From NCBI RefSeq assembly GCF_000166335.1, contig NC_014657.1, positions 922,501 to 986,500 on the forward strand: DNA of 64,000 nucleotides, in the 5' to 3' direction. Positions 32,002 through 42,094 of this stretch are shown here, one piece after another. Each line of letters starts with the position of its first letter. Position 1 is the first letter of the stretch. Made by a program: the position numbers and the translations under genes. Under the pieces are notes generated by a model. That model did not search any database and was not told the origin of the DNA. It saw only the letters and a program-made list of their open reading frames with translations. The stretch is from Caldicellulosiruptor owensensis OL. GTDB lineage: Bacteria > Bacillota > Thermoanaerobacteria > Caldicellulosiruptorales > Caldicellulosiruptoraceae.

Positions 32002-33073
32002 ATGCCAAAAAAGGAACAAACTCTTGACTTTCAGGAGTTGTTTTCGGCAATTGACGAGCTTGAAAGAGAATATAAAATAGAAAAAGATTATGTGTACTCA
32101 GTTTTAGAATCAGCTCTTCTGACTGCTTATAAGCAGGTAAAGGGAATAAAAGACAAGAATCTTTCTAATGTTAAAGTTTCTATTGATCCCGAAAAAGGGA
32201 GTGTTAAGATTTATGAGTACAAAAAAGTGGTTGAAAATGTTAAAGATAAAAAAAGTGAGATTTTGCTTGAAGATGCACAAAAAATTGATAAACGGTACAA
32301 AATTGGTGACATTGTAGCAATAGAGGTTCCTATTTCGCAGTTTAGTAGAAAAGCAGCAATGACAGTTAGACAAACAGTTATTGGAAAAATCCGAGAAAAA
32401 AGAAGAAGTATTATTTTTGAAGATTACTCTTCAAAAGTTGATAATATTGTAACAGGTGTTATCCAAAGGATTGATAAGAAAAATGTAATTGTAGAAATTG
32501 AAGGGGGAAAGGTTGAAGCTATCCTTCCGATGGAGGAACAGATTCCAGGTGAAGAATACAAACCAGGAGTTATGATGAAATTTTATATTACTGAGGTTAA
32601 AATTCCACCCAAAGAAAAAGAGCCAATTGTTTATCTATCAAGAACCCATCCAAATTTGATAAAAAGACTTATGGAGAATGAGGTGCCTGAGATACAAGAG
32701 GGTATAATTGAAATAAAGGCAATTGCAAGAGAGGCAGGTTCAAGGTCAAAGGTGGCAGTTTATTCTAACAGTTTAAAGGTTGACCCTGTTGGCGCTTGTA
32801 TAGGTGAAAAGGGTATACGAATCCAGAATGTGCTAAAGCATTTGAATGGTGAGAAGATTGATATTGTAAAGTGGAGCAGTGACATTGGTGAGTTTATAAA
32901 AAATGCCCTCAGTCCTGCGGAAGTTGTGCATATTGATTTGAATCTAATTGAAAAAAAAGCGTTTGTCCTTGTTCCAAATAGCCAACTGTCTCTTGCTATT
33001 GGCAGGGGGGGGACAGAACGCTCGGCTTGCAGCAAAACTGACTGGCTGGAAGATAGATATTAAGGGTAAATGA
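32002..33073 (+). CDS. nusA: Transcription factor NusA, C-terminal frame interrupted at G8
   Basis: NusA controls pausing, termination and antitermination. The N-terminal RNAP-binding domain (1-125), S1 domain (about 130-200) and two KH domains are present, with GACIGEKGIRIQNV in KH1. As read, the frame ends at 33063 with LAIGRGGTERSACSKTDWLEDRY, which is wrong for the family. Removing one G from the run of eight (33005-33012) restores IGRGGQNARLAAKLTGWKID and a stop at 33071-33073. The correct product would be about 356 aa. This is most likely a one-base error or mutation in the G run. Ribosome slippage cannot be excluded. Confidence 0.93.
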
Positions 33074-33087
33074 TTGATTGGGGTGAA

Positions 33088-33354
33088 AATGTGCAGGAGT
33101 ATATTCCGCATAGAAAATGTGTCGGATGTATGAGCATAAAGCCAAAAAAAGAGCTTTTGCGAATAGTCAAAACAAATGAGGGAATTTTTATTGATCCAAA
33201 ACAAAAAATGATGGGAAGAGGAGCATATATTTGCAAAGATTTAGAGTGTTTAAAACTTGCCATAAAGAAAAAGGGGTTAGAGAGATCGCTGAAGATTAAT
33301 ATTCCAAAAAGCTTCTATGAGGAACTTGAGAGATTTTTGAAAGATGGGCAATAA
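33088..33354 (+). CDS. ylxR: YlxR-family RNA-binding protein (DUF448)
   Basis: From GTG 33088 (GGGGTG 3-8 bases upstream) the product is 88 aa and begins [20 protein letters not shown]. An ATG at 33070 would add MIDWGE and overlap the corrected nusA stop (ATGA), but its ribosome site is too close. The signatures are [19 protein letters not shown] (zinc-less CxxC) and [19 protein letters not shown]. YlxR binds RNA and may affect RNase P or transcription. The ribosomal L7Ae-like ylxQ, usual next in Bacillus, is absent. Confidence 0.9.
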   Translation, partial: NVQEYIPHRKCVGCMSIKPKKELLRIVKTNEGIFIDPKQKMMGRGAYICKDLECLKLAIKKKGLERSLKINIPKSFYEELERFLKDGQ

Positions 33355-33379
33355 AAAGCTTTTATGCGGAGGTGTGGGA

Positions 33380-35875
33380 ATGACTAATAAGCTTAGAATA
33401 TATGAATTTGCGAAGTTATTGGACATGCAAAATAAAGATTTGATGGAAGTACTTAACAAGTTGAATATTGAGCATAAGAATCATATGAGTGCTCTTGAAG
33501 AAAATGATATAAATCTTGTGCTGGAATATATTTTACAAGAAAAGGACAAACAGCAAGCAGAAAGAAGACGTATTTCAAAAGAACCTCAAGTGCAGGAGAA
33601 AAAGCAAAAACTGGAAGACCGAAAAACAAAAAGATTTGATGAAAAACCTTGTCGTGAAAGAAAGGTAGAAGAGAAAGAACAAGGAAAACAGCAAAAGCCA
33701 GTAAAGCAGCCAATTGCTAAGGTCGAGGGTGTAAAAAGAGAAACTGATGAAGGTGGTAGAAAAATTACAAATGTTGTTCTTCAGCAAGAAGTAGAGAAAA
33801 AACAAATTTCAAAACCAAAGTACGAGGTTGCAAAGGAGCAGAAAATAGAGAAGAAGTTTCAGGATAAGGTTCAAGCAAAACAAAAACAAGAAAAAGCTCC
33901 AAAACACAGAAAACAAGCTTTTGCTGTTGAGGAAGAACATCATGAAATGATATTGGACAGAGAAGAGCTTGAAAAAGTTGACAGAGAAGTGGAAAATACA
34001 CTTTTAGAAGAGGAATATTTGCAAGAAAAGCATATCAGGCGCGGTAGAAAAGAAAAATTAAAGAAGAAGTCAAAAGAGCAAAAAGAGGTTTTGAAACTAC
34101 AGACAAAGACTCCTCAAGAAGAGAAAAAAGAAGAAGTAATAAAGATTCCAGAGAAGATTGTGGTTGGAGAGTTTGCAAACTTGATAGGAAAACCTGCGGC
34201 AGAGATTATCAAAAAGCTCATAATGCTTGGTGTGATGGCAAATATAAACCAGGAGATAGACTTTGATGTTGCATCTTTAATTGCAGAAGATTATGGATTT
34301 AAAGTGGAAAAGGAGATTATAAAAACTGAAGAAGAGATTCTTTTGGAAGACCAGGAAGATCCACCAGAAAGCCTTGTGCCACGACCACCTGTTGTTGTTG
34401 TGATGGGACACGTTGACCATGGAAAGACATCTTTACTTGATGCTATAAGAAAAACTAACGTAACTGAAAAAGAAGCGGGTGGAATTACACAGCATATAGG
34501 TGCATCTGTTGTTGAGATAAATGGTAGAAAGATAACATTTTTAGACACGCCTGGACATGAAGCATTTACTGCGATGAGGGCAAGAGGTGCTCAGGTTACT
34601 GATATAGCAGTACTTGTTGTTGCAGCTGATGATGGTGTTATGCCACAGACAATAGAAGCTATCAATCACGCAAAAGCAGCAAATGTTACTATCATAGTTG
34701 CGATAAACAAAATTGATAAACCAGAGGCAAATCCCGAAAGGGTAAAGCAGCAGCTATCAGAATATGGACTTATTCCAGAGGAGTGGGGTGGAGATACAGT
34801 TTTTGTAGATGTTTCTGCAAAGAAAAAAATAGGTATTGACCATCTGCTTGAAATGATTTTGCTTGTTGCAGACCTCATGGAGCTCAAAGCAAATCCAAAC
34901 AGACCTGCCCGCGGCAGGGTAATTGAAGCAAAACTTGATAAGGGAAGAGGACCTGTTGCAACAGTTTTGATTCAAAAAGGAACACTAAAAGTAGGGGATT
35001 ATATTGTTGTTGGAAACACATGGGGCAGAGTTAGAGCAATGATTGATGACAAGGGTCAGAGAATAAAGGAAGCAGGACCTTCCATGCCTGTTGAAATTTT
35101 AGGGCTTGAAGATGTGCCTGTTGCAGGTGACGAGCTTGTATGTGTGAAAGATGAAAAGACAGCAAAAACAGTTGCCCAGATTAGACAGGAAAAGCTCAAG
35201 GAAGAGAAGATGCAAAGTACAAAGATATCTCTTGATGAGCTTTTTGAAAGAATTCAAAAAGGTCAGTTGAAAGAACTAAGGGTTATAATAAAAGCTGATG
35301 TTCAAGGGTCGGTGGAAGCGTTAAAATCTGCTGTTGAAAGACTTTCAAACGACAAGGTCACTGTCAAGGTCATACATGCTGCAGTTGGTGCAATTACCGA
35401 ATCTGATGTCACTTTGGCTTCTGCTTCAGATGCTATTATAATAGGATTTAATGTCAGACCAGAGGTTGGTGCAATTTCACTTGCTGAAAAAGAAAAGGTT
35501 GATGTGAGGATGTACAGAATAATCTACGATGTGATTAATGATATAGAAGCTGCTATGAAGGGATTACTTGAGCCTGTTTATAAAGAAGTAGTGATAGGAC
35601 ATGCAGAAATCAGACAGATATTTAAATCATCTACAGTTGGTACAATTGCAGGATGTTATGTTTTGGATGGCAAAATAACAAGGACAGCAAATGCACGAAT
35701 TATTCGTGACGGTGTTGTTGTATATGAAGGAAAACTTGCATCGCTCAAGCGTTTTAAAGACGATGTCAGAGAAGTTGCAGCTGGGTATGAGTGTGGTATG
35801 ACCTTTGAAAAGTTTAACGATATAAAAGAAGGAGATATTGTGGAAGCATATGAGATGCAGAAAGTGGAAAACTAA
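33380..35875 (+). CDS. infB: Translation initiation factor IF-2
   Basis: The start at ATG 33380 has GGAGGTGTGG upstream; an earlier in-frame ATG (33344) lies in the ylxR end. The 831-aa product begins with the IF2-N subdomain ([24 protein letters not shown]). A Lys/Glu-rich linker (60-250) and a second IF2-N domain ([23 protein letters not shown]) follow. The GTPase has [10 protein letters not shown] (about 338-347), DTPGHEAF and NKIDKP, and the IF2-specific domains continue to the end ([26 protein letters not shown]). Normal length. Confidence 0.97.
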   Translation: MTNKLRIYEFAKLLDMQNKDLMEVLNKLNIEHKNHMSALEENDINLVLEYILQEKDKQQAERRRISKEPQVQEKKQKLEDRKTKRFDEKPCRERKVEEKEQGKQQKPVKQPIAKVEGVKRETDEGGRKITNVVLQQEVEKKQISKPKYEVAKEQKIEKKFQDKVQAKQKQEKAPKHRKQAFAVEEEHHEMILDREELEKVDREVENTLLEEEYLQEKHIRRGRKEKLKKKSKEQKEVLKLQTKTPQEEKKEEVIKIPEKIVVGEFANLIGKPAAEIIKKLIMLGVMANINQEIDFDVASLIAEDYGFKVEKEIIKTEEEILLEDQEDPPESLVPRPPVVVVMGHVDHGKTSLLDAIRKTNVTEKEAGGITQHIGASVVEINGRKITFLDTPGHEAFTAMRARGAQVTDIAVLVVAADDGVMPQTIEAINHAKAANVTIIVAINKIDKPEANPERVKQQLSEYGLIPEEWGGDTVFVDVSAKKKIGIDHLLEMILLVADLMELKANPNRPARGRVIEAKLDKGRGPVATVLIQKGTLKVGDYIVVGNTWGRVRAMIDDKGQRIKEAGPSMPVEILGLEDVPVAGDELVCVKDEKTAKTVAQIRQEKLKEEKMQSTKISLDELFERIQKGQLKELRVIIKADVQGSVEALKSAVERLSNDKVTVKVIHAAVGAITESDVTLASASDAIIIGFNVRPEVGAISLAEKEKVDVRMYRIIYDVINDIEAAMKGLLEPVYKEVVIGHAEIRQIFKSSTVGTIAGCYVLDGKITRTANARIIRDGVVVYEGKLASLKRFKDDVREVAAGYECGMTFEKFNDIKEGDIVEAYEMQKVEN

Positions 35876-35900
35876 ATTATAAGAGAGGTGAGGAGGATAT

Positions 35901-36302
35901 ATGCTGCAGTTTGAAAGATCAGATAGAGTGTCTGAGGAGATAAAAAAGGAATTGAGTGATATAATCCAGCATGAGCTCAAAGATCCTCGCCTTTGTGCAG
36001 AGCTTATAAGCATTGTAAAGGTGAATATGAGTAAGGATTTGAGACATGCAAAGGTTTATGTTAGCATATTTGACAAAGACAAAGAAAAGGTTGAAAGTAC
36101 AATGAAAGCGTTGGAAAATGCAAAACCTTATATACGAAGAGAAATATCAAGAAGAATAAGCTTGAGATTTACTCCAGAGATAACATTTGAACTGGACGAC
36201 TCGATTGAGTATGGAGCACGAATTTCTCAGATTTTGAATCAGCTGAATATTTCAAAAGAAGATGAAAATATTGATGAAAGTGAAGGTGAAGAAGAAAATT
36301 GA
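35901..36302 (+). CDS. rbfA: Ribosome-binding factor A
   Basis: A 133-aa cold-adaptation and 16S maturation factor. The KH-like fold signatures are RVSEEIKKELSDIIQHELKDPRL (about 7-29), VKVNMSKDLRHAKVYVSIF and RREISRRISLRFTPEITFELDDSIEYGARI. GAGGTGAGGAGG lies upstream. An acidic tail (EDENIDESEGEEE) ends it. The stop overlaps the next start. Confidence 0.95.
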   Translation: MLQFERSDRVSEEIKKELSDIIQHELKDPRLCAELISIVKVNMSKDLRHAKVYVSIFDKDKEKVESTMKALENAKPYIRREISRRISLRFTPEITFELDDSIEYGARISQILNQLNISKEDENIDESEGEEEN

Positions 36303-37255
36303 TAGAAAACAAGATTATTCAGCAGCTTTTGGAATCAGGTTCGATTGCTATTATCTCGCACGAGAATCCTGATGGGGATTGCATCGGTTCTATGCTTGCG
36401 CTTTATCTTGCACTTAAGAGAAAAGGTAAAAATGCAAGAATGTTCTTGAAAAATAATGTTCCAAAGAATTTGAGGTTTTTGCCTGCAGCAGAAAAAATAG
36501 AGGTGGTAGACAGAATTGACGAAAAATTTGATGTTGTTGTTCTTCTTGATACAGGCGAACTTGAGAGGACAGGGATTGAAAACATTGAAAATTGTTATTC
36601 AAAGCTAATAAACATAGACCATCATATTACAAGCGAAGGAATAGGCGATTTGTTTTATATAAATTCTTCCTCTGCTGCAACAGGTGAGATTATATACCAG
36701 ATTGTTAAACTGATGGGTATTGACAATGACAAGGACATAGCAACCTGTCTTTACACAAGTATTTTTACTGATACAGGTGGTTTTAGATATTCAAATACTA
36801 CTTCAATAACCCATCAAATTGCAGGTGATTTGATAAATGCTGGAATTGATTTTGTATATATTGTCAACAAGGTGTTTGATGAAATGAGCCTTTCAAAGTT
36901 CAATCTTTTGAGAGATGTTTTACAGACGTTAGAGCTTTTTGAGGGAAACAAGATTGCCTTTTTGAGTGTAACAAGAGAGATGCTAAAGAAAAATAGTGCA
37001 TCACGAGATGAGACAGAAAATCTCATAAATTTTGCAAGGAACATCGAAGATGTTGAAGTAGCTGCAATATTTATTGAAGAAGAAGACAAAATAAAGGTAA
37101 GCCTGAGGTCAAAATACTATATTGATTGTGCTCAGGTTGCCAAAGAATTTGGCGGAGGTGGGCATCTGAGGGCAGCTGGTTTTGCAAGTAGAAATGTTTC
37201 TTTAGATACTGTAAAGGAAAATCTACTAAAAAGATTAAAAAGGGATCTGAGATGA
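36299..37255 (+). CDS. nrnA: DHH/DHHA1 oligoribonuclease / pAp phosphatase NrnA
   Basis: A 318-aa enzyme that degrades nanoRNA and dephosphorylates pAp. It starts at TTG overlapping the rbfA stop. The DHH motifs are ISHENPDGDCIGS (18-30), VVLLDTGE (about 79-86), INIDHHIT (about 104-111) and FTDTGGFRYSNT (about 156-167). The DHHA1 domain has FGGGGHLRAAGF (about 285-296). Firmicutes lack Orn and use NrnA. The downstream truB ATG overlaps its stop. Confidence 0.94.
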   Translation: MIENKIIQQLLESGSIAIISHENPDGDCIGSMLALYLALKRKGKNARMFLKNNVPKNLRFLPAAEKIEVVDRIDEKFDVVVLLDTGELERTGIENIENCYSKLINIDHHITSEGIGDLFYINSSSAATGEIIYQIVKLMGIDNDKDIATCLYTSIFTDTGGFRYSNTTSITHQIAGDLINAGIDFVYIVNKVFDEMSLSKFNLLRDVLQTLELFEGNKIAFLSVTREMLKKNSASRDETENLINFARNIEDVEVAAIFIEEEDKIKVSLRSKYYIDCAQVAKEFGGGGHLRAAGFASRNVSLDTVKENLLKRLKRDLR

Positions 37256-38124
37256 ATGGAGTTTTGCTTGTTGACAAGCCAGTAGGAATTACCTCGCATG
37301 ATGTTGTTGAATTTGTCAGAAAAGAGTTCAACGTGAAAGCTGGGCATACAGGAACGCTCGACCCGTTTGCAACAGGACTTTTGGTCATTTTGATTGGGGA
37401 GGCTACAAAGCTTTCTTCTTTCTTTACAAGCCAGGAGAAAACATATATAGCAACAATGCAGTTTGGCATAAGGACCGACACGCTTGATATAACTGGTAAA
37501 ATAAAAGAGAAGAATATGATAATTGTTGAAGAAAAAGAGATAGAGGAATGCTTTAAAATTTTAAAAGGAGAAATCGAACTTAATGTTCCAATTTTTTCTG
37601 CAAAGAAACTCAATGGCAGAAAACTCTACGAGTATGCACGGAAAGGAATAAATATTGAAATTCCAAAGATGAAGAGTATCATATATAGTATAGAGATAAT
37701 CAACTTTTCCTATCCGTATCTTGAATTTAAAGTTCAGTGCAGCCATGGAACGTATATAAGAAGTTTGGCGGAAAAAATCGCAGAAAATCTTTCTACTGTG
37801 GGTCTGCTTTCTGAACTAAGAAGGACAAGAAGCGGTTTTTTTGATTTGAAAGATGCAGTTACTTTGAGCAATATCAGGGCAGAAAGCATAATTCCTGTAT
37901 GTAGACTATTTAAAAATGAGATAAAAGTAGGCAGAAAAACATATAAGAAGATTTTAAATGGGAATCCACTCGTAAACCAGGACATAGAAGATATTATAGA
38001 TATAGACACTGAATTTGCAGACTTTTATAAAATTTGTGTTGATGAGTCTGTCTTTATCTACAAAAGAGAAAAGGATGTATTCAAATATATTTTAAAGGTG
38101 GAAACTACAGATGAATGTTTATGA
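37252..38124 (+). CDS. truB: tRNA pseudouridine-55 synthase
   Basis: A 290-aa enzyme making pseudouridine 55 in the tRNA T arm. MNGVLLVDKPVGITSHDVV (1-19), GHTGTLDPFATGLL with catalytic Asp (about 33-46), KTYIATMQFGIRTDTLDITG and VQCSHGTYIRSLAEKI (about 162-177) are all standard. The C-terminal PUA-like part is short and diverged. The start overlaps nrnA, and the end overlaps ribF by 14 bases. Confidence 0.95.
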   Translation: MNGVLLVDKPVGITSHDVVEFVRKEFNVKAGHTGTLDPFATGLLVILIGEATKLSSFFTSQEKTYIATMQFGIRTDTLDITGKIKEKNMIIVEEKEIEECFKILKGEIELNVPIFSAKKLNGRKLYEYARKGINIEIPKMKSIIYSIEIINFSYPYLEFKVQCSHGTYIRSLAEKIAENLSTVGLLSELRRTRSGFFDLKDAVTLSNIRAESIIPVCRLFKNEIKVGRKTYKKILNGNPLVNQDIEDIIDIDTEFADFYKICVDESVFIYKREKDVFKYILKVETTDECL

Positions 38125-39028
38125 AATGGTGGCGAAAAGGGTAGATACCCCGGCTGTTGCGCTTGGATTTTTTGACGGCTTTCATATAGGTCATAAAAAG
38201 CTGTTTGAGGTTTTAGATGCAAATGCCAGGGGTAGAAAAAAAGTTGTTTTTACTTTTAAAAATCATCCTGATAACCTTCTTGGTTTTGATACGAAGCATA
38301 TACTTACAAACGAGGAAAGATTGGAATTTTTCAGAAATTATGGCATAGATGATGTGTATTTTATAGAATTTAATAAAAAGATAATGCAGATGGATAAAGA
38401 TAGGTTTATTGAGGAAATTCTAATTGATAAGTTAAATGTATCAGTGGTAGTTGTAGGGTATGACTTTACGTTCGGATACATGGCAGAGGGTGATAGCAAG
38501 TATCTGTGTGAAAAACTTCACCAGTTTGGTCGAAAGTGTATAGTGATTGACCCGGTGATGTACCAAGAACACGTTGTAAGCAGCACGCTTATCCGAAGGT
38601 TAATACTTGAGGGGAACATAAAACTTGCAAATTGCATGCTTGGCTTTAACTTTTTTATTAATGGTACTGTTAAAAGAGGTAACAGGTTGGGGAAAAAGAT
38701 GGGATTTCCAACCATTAACATAAAATTTGATAAAGAAAAGGTAGTACCAAAGAAAGGTGTATATATTACAAATACAATTATTGATGATAAGAGGTATCTT
38801 TCCATAACTAATGTGGGGACAAATCCCACTGTTTCAGCATCAGAGAATATAAAGATAGAGACCCACGTATTGGGTGTTGATAAGGACATGTATGGCAAGC
38901 GAGTTAAAATAGAATTTATCGATTTTGTGCGTGAAGAGAAAAAATTTTCAAATATAGATGAACTTAAAAACCAAATAACGCAAGATGTTGAATATGTAAA
39001 AGCTTTATTTTGCCAAGCAAGTATATAG
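38111..39028 (+). CDS. ribF: Bifunctional riboflavin kinase / FAD synthetase
   Basis: A 305-aa enzyme that phosphorylates riboflavin and adenylates FMN. The N-terminal FAD-synthetase domain has ALGFFDGFHIGHKKLF (17-32), VVVGYDFTFGYMAEGD (about 113-128) and VVSSTLIRRLI (about 155-165). The C-terminal kinase domain has GNRLGKKMGFPTINI (about 194-208), PKKGVYITNT and SITNVGTNPTV. Its normal neighbours in Firmicutes are truB and rpsO, as here. Confidence 0.95.
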   Translation: MNVYEMVAKRVDTPAVALGFFDGFHIGHKKLFEVLDANARGRKKVVFTFKNHPDNLLGFDTKHILTNEERLEFFRNYGIDDVYFIEFNKKIMQMDKDRFIEEILIDKLNVSVVVVGYDFTFGYMAEGDSKYLCEKLHQFGRKCIVIDPVMYQEHVVSSTLIRRLILEGNIKLANCMLGFNFFINGTVKRGNRLGKKMGFPTINIKFDKEKVVPKKGVYITNTIIDDKRYLSITNVGTNPTVSASENIKIETHVLGVDKDMYGKRVKIEFIDFVREEKKFSNIDELKNQITQDVEYVKALFCQASI

Positions 39029-39054
39029 ACATAAGCAAAGATTTTTGCTACAAT
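39026..39054 (+). promoter_or_regulatory. Promoter of rpsO
   Basis: TAGACA (39026-39031), 17-base spacer and TACAAT (39049-39054), overlapping the last bases of ribF. Confidence 0.6.
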
Positions 39055-39068
39055 ATGCTATGTGCTAA

Positions 39069-39122
39069 CCTGAATCATTGTCAGAGGATGCTCCCAGCCT
39101 TTGACAAAGATTCAGGCATTTT
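39069..39122 (+). promoter_or_regulatory. rpsO 5' leader hairpin (candidate S15 autoregulatory element)
   Basis: CCTGAATC (39069-39076) pairs with GATTCAGG (39109-39116). After one A-A mismatch, TTGTCAGAGG (39078-39087) pairs with CCTTTGACAA (39098-39107) around a 10-base loop, and CATTTTTAG follows. rpsO leaders in many bacteria bind S15 to repress their own translation. This one also resembles an attenuator. Confidence 0.6.
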
Positions 39123-39146
39123 TAGAGGAAAGGGAGGTGTGAAAAG

Positions 39147-39413
39147 ATGCTCACAAAACAGCAGAAAGAAGAAATCATCAAAAAGTATCAGCTTCATGAA
39201 TCTGATACGGGTTCGCCAGAGGTCCAGATTGCACTTTTAACTGAAAGAATTAACAGGCTCAACGAACATCTTCAGATTCACAAAAAGGATTTCCATTCAA
39301 GAAGAGGTCTTTTAAAGATGGTAGGTCAGAGAAGGAAACTTCTTAATTACCTTAAGGAGTATGACATCAACAGATATCGTGCGCTTATAGAAAAATTAGG
39401 ACTGAGAAAATAA
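39147..39413 (+). CDS. rpsO: 30S ribosomal protein S15
   Basis: An 88-aa protein with [35 protein letters not shown] and [28 protein letters not shown], both canonical (each named here only by its positions 1-35 and 42-70). It binds 16S rRNA early in assembly. AAGGGAGGTG lies upstream. It has its own promoter and leader and is followed by a terminator before pnp. Confidence 0.96.
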   Translation: MLTKQQKEEIIKKYQLHESDTGSPEVQIALLTERINRLNEHLQIHKKDFHSRRGLLKMVGQRRKLLNYLKEYDINRYRALIEKLGLRK

Positions 39414-39425
39414 ATGGCAGAAAAG

Positions 39426-39455
39426 TGGAGCGGTATTATTCCGCTCCATTATTTT
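39426..39455 (+). terminator. Terminator between rpsO and pnp
   Basis: A perfect 8-bp stem TGGAGCGG/CCGCTCCA with loop TATTATT (39426-39448) is followed by TTATTTT. Confidence 0.75.
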
Positions 39456-39473
39456 AGAAAGAGGTGGTAGGGA

Positions 39474-41579
39474 TTGGAGAGTAAAATTTACAAAATGGAA
39501 CTTGCGGGAAGAGAGCTCAGCTTTGAGATTGGGAAATATGCTCTTTTGGCAAACGGGGCTGTGCTTGCAAGATATGGTGATACAGCTGTGCTTGTCACTG
39601 CATGTGCTTCTGAAAAGCCCAGAGAAGGTATAAACTTTTTCCCGCTTACAGTTGACTATGAGGAGAGGTTGTACTCGGTTGGGAAAATTCCGGGCGGATT
39701 TATAAAGAGAGAAGGCAAACCGTCAGAAAAGGCAATTCTTTCTGCAAGGCTGATAGACAGACCTATAAGACCGCTTTTCCCAAAGGATTTTTATCATGAT
39801 GTCTCTGTTATAGCCACAGTACTGTCAGTTGACCCTGACAATCCACCGGATGTTCTCGCAATGCTTGGTTCATCTGTTGCATTGTCAATCTCCGATATAC
39901 CATTTGAAGGGCCGACTGGTTCTGTGCTTGTTGGGTATGTGGATGGAAGGATTGTCATAAACCCTACGGCTAAAGAAAGGGAAGTGAGCAAGCTTCATCT
40001 TGTTGTGTCGGGGACAAAAGACAGAGTGATGATGATAGAAGCTGGTGCGAAAGAAGTTCCTGAGGACATTATGATTGAGGCTATCATGACAGCACAAGAA
40101 GAGATCAAAAAGATTGTTGAGTTCATTGAAGGAATAGTAAAAGAAGTTGGCAAACCAAAAATGGAGTATCAAAAGAGAATTGTGCCAGAGGAGATAAAAC
40201 AAAAGGTACGTGAGATTGCATATGACAAGGTTTATCAGTATGTGCAGATACCCGACAAGATTGAGAGGGATAAGAAGCTTGATGAGCTCAAAGAAGAAGT
40301 GTTCAAAGCTTTCGAAGGTGAGACAGAAGAAACTCTTTTACTTGTGGATGATGCGCTTTATAACCTTGAAAAAGAGATTGTCAGAAAAATGATTGCAGAG
40401 GAAGGAAAACGCCCTGATGGCAGAAAGTTTGACGAAATAAGACCTCTTTATGCTGAGGTTGGTATTTTGCCAAGAACTCATGGTTCTGCTCTCTTCAAAA
40501 GAGGTTACACTCAAGTTTTGACAGTTGCTACTCTTGGGACGAAAGGTGAGATGCAATTTTTAGACGGCCTTGAAGAAGAAGAGGCAAAAAGGTATATGCA
40601 TCATTATAATTTCCCACCATTCTCTACAGGTGAATCAAAACCTATAAGAGGTCCAGGAAGAAGAGAGATTGGACACGGTGCATTGGCTGAAAGGGCACTT
40701 GAACCTGTTATTCCTTCAGAGGATGAATTTCCTTATACAATTCGACTTGTATCTGAGGTTTTGACATCTAACGGTTCAACATCACAGGCAAGTGTATGTG
40801 GTAGCACCCTTGCGCTGATGGATGCTGGTGTGCCAATTAAAGCGCCTGTTGCAGGAATTTCTATTGGTCTTATTACAAAAGAGGACGGGAGTTTTATTTT
40901 ACTTACTGACATTCAAGGTATAGAAGACTTCTTTGGAGATATGGACTTTAAGGTAGCAGGGACCAGAGAAGGTATTACTGCTATTCAGCTTGACATAAAA
41001 ATCCATGGACTTACAAGAGAAATTATCGAAAAGGCACTCTATCAGGCAAAAGAAGCAAGACTGAAGATTTTAGATTTTATGCAAACTATAATTGACAAGC
41101 CAAGAAGCGAGCTTTCACCTTATGCTCCAAAGATATTCAAAACTACAGTTGATCCTGAAAAGATTCGAGACATAATTGGACCAGGTGGAAAGATGATAAA
41201 TAAAATCATCGCAGAGACAAACGTAAAAATTGATATAGAACCTGATGGGAGAATATTTGTTGCGGCACCTGATGACATATCAGGTAACAGAGCAATAAGC
41301 ATGATTGAGGGAATTGGTCGTGAGATTGAGGTTGGGCAGTTTTTCCTTGGAAAAGTTACAAGAACTGCATCTTATGGAGCATTTGTTGAAATATATCCTG
41401 GCAAAGAAGGACTTGTCCATATATCTCAGTTAGATGAAAAAAGATTAAAGTCTGTAGACGAGGTTGTAAAAGTTGGAGATTTGGTGCTTGTAAAGGTAAT
41501 AGGGATTGACAAACTTGGCAGACTTTCACTTTCACGAAAAGAAGCACTGAATGTCACATACTCAAGAAAAGCAAAATAA
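39474..41579 (+). CDS. pnp: Polyribonucleotide nucleotidyltransferase (PNPase)
   Basis: A 701-aa phosphorolytic 3'-5' exoribonuclease. It starts at TTG with GAGGTGG upstream. Two RNase PH domains are present, the first with [22 protein letters not shown] (about 56-77) and the second with [17 protein letters not shown] (about 333-349). Catalytic [23 protein letters not shown] carries the Asp residues near 480-495. A KH domain ([12 protein letters not shown], about 565-576) and an S1 domain ([26 protein letters not shown], about 624-649) follow. Standard length; rpsO-pnp is conserved in bacteria. Confidence 0.97.
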   Translation: MESKIYKMELAGRELSFEIGKYALLANGAVLARYGDTAVLVTACASEKPREGINFFPLTVDYEERLYSVGKIPGGFIKREGKPSEKAILSARLIDRPIRPLFPKDFYHDVSVIATVLSVDPDNPPDVLAMLGSSVALSISDIPFEGPTGSVLVGYVDGRIVINPTAKEREVSKLHLVVSGTKDRVMMIEAGAKEVPEDIMIEAIMTAQEEIKKIVEFIEGIVKEVGKPKMEYQKRIVPEEIKQKVREIAYDKVYQYVQIPDKIERDKKLDELKEEVFKAFEGETEETLLLVDDALYNLEKEIVRKMIAEEGKRPDGRKFDEIRPLYAEVGILPRTHGSALFKRGYTQVLTVATLGTKGEMQFLDGLEEEEAKRYMHHYNFPPFSTGESKPIRGPGRREIGHGALAERALEPVIPSEDEFPYTIRLVSEVLTSNGSTSQASVCGSTLALMDAGVPIKAPVAGISIGLITKEDGSFILLTDIQGIEDFFGDMDFKVAGTREGITAIQLDIKIHGLTREIIEKALYQAKEARLKILDFMQTIIDKPRSELSPYAPKIFKTTVDPEKIRDIIGPGGKMINKIIAETNVKIDIEPDGRIFVAAPDDISGNRAISMIEGIGREIEVGQFFLGKVTRTASYGAFVEIYPGKEGLVHISQLDEKRLKSVDEVVKVGDLVLVKVIGIDKLGRLSLSRKEALNVTYSRKAK

Positions 41580-41624
41580 AAGAAAGCATAAACCATTTGC
41601 AAGTGGCTTATGCTTTCTTTTATT
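41579..41624. terminator. Bidirectional terminator between pnp and the ThrE-like pair
   Basis: AAAGAAAGCATAA (41579-41591) pairs perfectly with TTATGCTTTCTTT (41608-41620), with a small CCATTT/AAGTGG inner stem. U-tracts occur on both strands and genes converge here. Confidence 0.8.
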
Positions 41625-42075
41625 TTAACTCCACTTTTTTGTTAAGGGCTGAAAATACCCAATTAAATGATGTTACAAGCATTATTGCCACTGCAATTGA
41701 ACCTGCAATCAGCAGGGTTTGCATACCTGTTTTGATAGCAAGGTCAAACTGGCTTTTGAGAAGTGATGTCATTGTATAATACATGCCAGCTCCTGGCACA
41801 AGCGGTATCAGTCCAGGGATAAGAAAAATAGGTACAGGATTTTTGAGAAATCTTGCAAATATTTCTGACAGTACATTTATAGCAAGTGCTGCAAAGAAAA
41901 CTGATAAAATTTGTGTAAATCCAAATCGTAACAATAATATATTGACAAACCAGCCGCACATTCCATTTATTCCACAATATAACAAACTTTTACTTGGAGA
42001 ATTTGTAAGGATGGCAAAAGAAAAACTTACAATGAACGCTGAAATTAGCTGAAACACCAAACTTCTTTCCAACAC
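41620..42075 (-). CDS. ThrE/YjjB-like exporter subunit (DUF3815)
   Basis: The start at GTG 42075 follows AGGAGG at 5 bases; an earlier in-frame ATG (42135) lies inside the neighbouring gene. The 151-aa product has four to five hydrophobic helices, including LISAFIVSFSFAILTN, GINGMCGWFVNILLL and FLIPGLIPLVPGAGMYYTM (about 83-101). The last has the PGLIPLVPG loop typical of this group. It corresponds to the C-terminal half of single-chain ThrE threonine/serine exporters. With its upstream partner it should form one transporter; the substrate is uncertain (amino acid or dicarboxylate). Confidence 0.85.
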   Translation of the reverse strand: MLERSLVFQLISAFIVSFSFAILTNSPSKSLLYCGINGMCGWFVNILLLRFGFTQILSVFFAALAINVLSEIFARFLKNPVPIFLIPGLIPLVPGAGMYYTMTSLLKSQFDLAIKTGMQTLLIAGSIAVAIMLVTSFNWVFSALNKKVELK

Positions 42076-42094
42076 TTTTTCCTCCTTTTGAGAT

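Noticed and set aside
37071-37613. 180-codon minus-strand open frame
   Set aside because: Entirely antisense to the well-supported nrnA and truB genes, with low-complexity composition.
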